Shown: positions 61,734 to 64,000 of the stretch, piece after piece
Numbering within the stretch: position 1 is the stretch's first letter
Layout: every line of letters starts with the position of its first letter
Made by a program: the position numbers and the translations under genes
The notes under the pieces: generated by a model
The model's input: the letters and a program-made list of their open reading frames with translations, nothing else
Told to the model about the DNA's origin: nothing
Databases searched by the model: none
NCBI GenBank assembly: GCA_963773635.1
Contig: CAVZBW010000005.1
Span: forward strand, 1,302,001 to 1,366,000
Reading direction: 5' to 3'
DNA length: 64,000 bases
Source: CAVZBW01 sp963773635
GTDB taxonomy: Bacteria > Actinomycetota > Acidimicrobiia > Acidimicrobiales > RAAP-2

Positions 61734-63311
61734 TTGGCGCGCCTGCACCTCGATCAGAAGCTGACCGTCGGGATCGTCTTCGTGCTGTCCATGTTCATGG
61801 CGATCATGGACATCACGATCGTCAACGTCGCCCTCCCGACACTCGGGCGGGACTTCCACGTGCCCCCCTCGAGCGTGGACGTGGTCGTGACGAGCTTCCT
61901 CGTGAGCCTGGCGGTCTTCATTCCTGCGTCCGGGTGGCTGGGCGACCGCTTCGGCACGAAGCGCATCCTGCTCACGGCCATCGCCATCTTCACCGCGGCC
62001 TCCGTGCTCTGCGGGCAGGCCAACAATCTGACCGAGCTCGTCATCTACCGCATCCTCCAGGGGGTGGGCGGCGGGATGCTCACCCCGGTCGGCATGGCGA
62101 TGCTGTACCGCGCCTTTCCTCCCGAGGAGCGGGTCCGGGCCTCCCGCATCCTCATCGTCCCCACCGCCCTGGCCCCGGCGCTCGGCCCAGTGCTGGGCGG
62201 CGTGTTCGTCACCCAGCTGTCGTGGCGCTGGGTCTTCTATGCGAACCTCCCCATCGGGATCTTCGCCTTCGTCTTTGGACTCCTGTTCCTCCGCGAGCAC
62301 CGGGAGTCCAAGCCCGGTCGCTTCGACCTGGCGGGCTTCGTCTTGGCCGGGGCCGGCTTCGCGCTCCTCATGTACTCCATCAGCGAGGGTCCCGCCCGCG
62401 GTTGGGCCACGCCTCTCATCGCGGGGACGGGGATCGCCGGGGCCCTGCTCATCGGGGCGCTGGTGATCGTCGAGCTGAGGATCCGCGACCCGCTGCTCGA
62501 TCTGCGGCTCCTGCGTGACCGCCTCTTCGGGGCCGCCTCGGTCGTGATCTTCCTGGCGATGGCGGGCTTCCTGGCCACGCTCTACATGGTGTCGCTCTTC
62601 TATCAGGACGGCCTGGGGCTCTCCGCTCTGATGTCGGGCCTGAGCACGTTCCCTGAGGCCTTTGGGGTCATGGTGGGAGCCCAGATCGCCGGGCACCTGT
62701 ACCCCCGGCTCGGCCCCCGCCGGCTCATGTTCGGGGGGCTGGTGGTCGCGGGGCTGATGATGTGCCTCCTCGCCCTGGGGGGCTACGGGACGTCGCTGTG
62801 GTACTTCCGCGGGGTGCTCCTCGTCATGGGGATGGGTATCGGCAACGTGTTCGTGCCCACCCAGGCCGCCGGCTTCGCGACGATTCCGCCCGCCTCGATG
62901 GGCAGGGCCTCGGGCCTCTTCAACGCCGATCGCCAGCTCGGCGGCGCCGTCGGGGTCGCCCTCTTGACCACGGCGCTCGCGACCGTGGGAGCGGCCCACA
63001 TGGTCGACGGCGTGTTGCATCCCGACCTGAGCGCCTACCACCTCGCCTTCTTCGTGGGCGCCGGGCTCGTGTTCTTGGGTGCTCTCTCTGCGCTGTGGAT
63101 CCGGGACCGGGACGCTGCGGCGACGATGGCCCCTCGGCGAAAGCCCCAGCCAGCCACCAAGGAGGCTGAGGTCGTCGCGTCGGGCGTCGGACCGGCAGCG
63201 GGAGGCGTCGGGGTGGCGGGGCAGGCGGGGTCCGGGGAGCCCGGGGTCTCCGGCGGGTCCGGGGGCGGCACAAGCCCCGGCGAGCCGGCACCCGTCTACG
63301 TCCGAGACTGA
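61734..63311 (+). CDS. DHA2-family MFS drug exporter (EmrB/QacA type)
   Basis: 525 aa from TTG 61734. Fourteen helices; motif VNVALPTLGRDF at the start, WLGDRFGTKRILL (motif A), YRILQGVGGGMLTPVGMAMLYR split at the motif B region, and ALGPVLGGVFV (motif C of antiporters) are visible. A Gly-rich, disordered C-terminal tail of about 55 residues follows the last helix. The start is uncertain: a GGAGG site precedes an ATG in another frame, and the TTG lies 12 nt from it. The cargo is unknown; there is no adjacent regulator. Confidence 0.87.
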   Translation: MARLHLDQKLTVGIVFVLSMFMAIMDITIVNVALPTLGRDFHVPPSSVDVVVTSFLVSLAVFIPASGWLGDRFGTKRILLTAIAIFTAASVLCGQANNLTELVIYRILQGVGGGMLTPVGMAMLYRAFPPEERVRASRILIVPTALAPALGPVLGGVFVTQLSWRWVFYANLPIGIFAFVFGLLFLREHRESKPGRFDLAGFVLAGAGFALLMYSISEGPARGWATPLIAGTGIAGALLIGALVIVELRIRDPLLDLRLLRDRLFGAASVVIFLAMAGFLATLYMVSLFYQDGLGLSALMSGLSTFPEAFGVMVGAQIAGHLYPRLGPRRLMFGGLVVAGLMMCLLALGGYGTSLWYFRGVLLVMGMGIGNVFVPTQAAGFATIPPASMGRASGLFNADRQLGGAVGVALLTTALATVGAAHMVDGVLHPDLSAYHLAFFVGAGLVFLGALSALWIRDRDAAATMAPRRKPQPATKEAEVVASGVGPAAGGVGVAGQAGSGEPGVSGGSGGGTSPGEPAPVYVRD

Positions 63312-63425
63312 CGAAGGGCGGGCCGGGCGGCGGCGCTCAGCGCCGGACAGAGCCCATCTTGCCGGGATGCGCCCTCCTGGGACCGCCTTGCCCCCCGCGA
63401 CGACGGATTGTGCCCATGGCGAGGG

Positions 63426-64000
63426 CTAGGGGTTGGCCTCGGCGACGAGCCGTTGCACCACGGGGTGCTCGTGGGCCGAGGCGCCGAGGCGGACCGCCAT
63501 CATGAAGACGCCGATACTGAGGGCGACGAGGAGCACGATCGCGGCCCATCCCGGGACGAGAGCCATCCCCCCGTAGTTGCCCACGAGGCTGATGACGATC
63601 ATCCCGGGTATGTACGCCGCCAGCCACCCGATGGCGCGCCACTCGTGTCGGGTATGACGGATACTCGGGCGCAGCCAGGAGACGACCGCCAGGATCGCCA
63701 GCCCGATGGCCGCTCCGACGAACACCCGGGAGGTGGCCCGCCATCCGCTCCAGTAGATGGCCAAGTTGGCGAAGGTGAAGGCGACCGGGATGACCACCCT
63801 CCATGCCGGCAAACGGAATGGCCGGGGTCGATCGGGCAAAGCCCGCCGGAGCGCCCCGGCCGACAGGGCGACCGTGGCGTACACGAGACAGGTCGAGGTG
63901 GTCACGAACTCCGTCAGGTGCCTCGACGTGGGGACGGTCAGCAAGACCGTCACCTCGAGCACGTAGCACAGGCACAGGCTCACGACGGGGACGCTGCGCC
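63426..64000 (-). CDS. APC-family amino acid permease, C-terminal part (5' end outside window)
   Basis: About 190 residues in frame to the window edge, all hydrophobic helices: LTEFVTTSTCLVYATVALSA, RPFRLPAWRVVIPVAF, and a C-terminal four-helix part. The RPFR(L/V)P segment is characteristic of amino acid/polyamine permeases of the APC superfamily between helices 10 and 11. GTG 63983 is an internal candidate but the frame continues beyond it, so the gene starts outside. Confidence 0.75.
   Translation of the reverse strand, partial: RSVPVVSLCLCYVLEVTVLLTVPTSRHLTEFVTTSTCLVYATVALSAGALRRALPDRPRPFRLPAWRVVIPVAFTFANLAIYWSGWRATSRVFVGAAIGLAILAVVSWLRPSIRHTRHEWRAIGWLAAYIPGMIVISLVGNYGGMALVPGWAAIVLLVALSIGVFMMAVRLGASAHEHPVVQRLVAEANP

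Overview
The window is 64 kb of very GC-rich, gene-dense bacterial DNA. It reads as the chromosome of a high-GC actinobacterium. Support comes from CofC/FbiD (coenzyme F420), a fused PafBC (WYL) regulator, Rv1264-type cyclase architecture, a fadE30-ipdF-fadD3 block of the mycobacterial steroid (HIP) pathway, and an HrcA/CIRCE site in front of an Rv0991c (Ruc)-like protein. The mix (PHA metabolism, MCM-family mutase, dTDP-rhamnose genes) would suit an Acidimicrobiia-like lineage, but that placement is inference. At least 14 starts carry a TANNNT hexamer exactly 7-8 nt upstream of ATG/GTG. Leaderless transcription is therefore a dominant mode here, and I used the spacing to choose starts.

Layout. 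1-6.4 kb: hydrolase fragment, TIGR01777 epimerase and ArsB/CitT-type permease (+); then DMT transporter, rnhB, rpiB and an acyl-CoA ligase (-). 6.5-12.1 kb: GH38 alpha-mannosidase, class III cyclase, cofC and a PIG-L deacetylase. 12.2-16.2 kb: an atypical island with a lysine/alanine-rich histone H1-like protein, a 0.6-kb low-coding stretch, a VirD4/TraD-like coupling protein and a helicase-less MobF-type relaxase. 16.2-22.6 kb: pafBC, ctaG-like, lipoprotein, YbhN-like membrane protein, a small CxxC protein, moaC and the CIRCE-controlled zinc-ribbon protein. 22.6-29.5 kb: pmbA/tldD, thioesterase, dxs, sugar nucleotidyltransferase and hydrolase. 29.5-34.4 kb: a tightly overlapped operon fadE30-ipdF-fadD3-adh. 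34.5-43 kb: msrB, ssb, a broken DUF222/HNH gene, ftsX, ftsE, prfB and secA. 43.3-49.3 kb: a surface-polysaccharide operon rfbB-rfbD-ugd-uxs-GT2-GT2. 49.3-55.6 kb: birA, biotin-dependent carboxylase alpha subunit, M20 hydrolase, ABM protein, mutase large subunit and XRE regulator. 55.7-61.5 kb: a PHA locus (phaC, acyl-CoA ligase, phasin-like protein, frameshifted GST, phaZ). 61.7-64 kb: a DHA2 exporter and the end of an APC permease.

Metabolic links. birA would biotinylate the carboxylase; with the mutase this fits propionyl/branched acyl-CoA use. The HIP operon and the acyl-CoA ligases feed CoA thioesters, and phaC/phaZ store and mobilise them. Five unrelated genes carry in-frame 9- or 15-bp tandem repeats at linkers or tails, a recurring oddity. 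Three genes (DUF222/HNH, phaC, GST) are frame-disrupted; the last two involve single-base indels that could be sequence errors.
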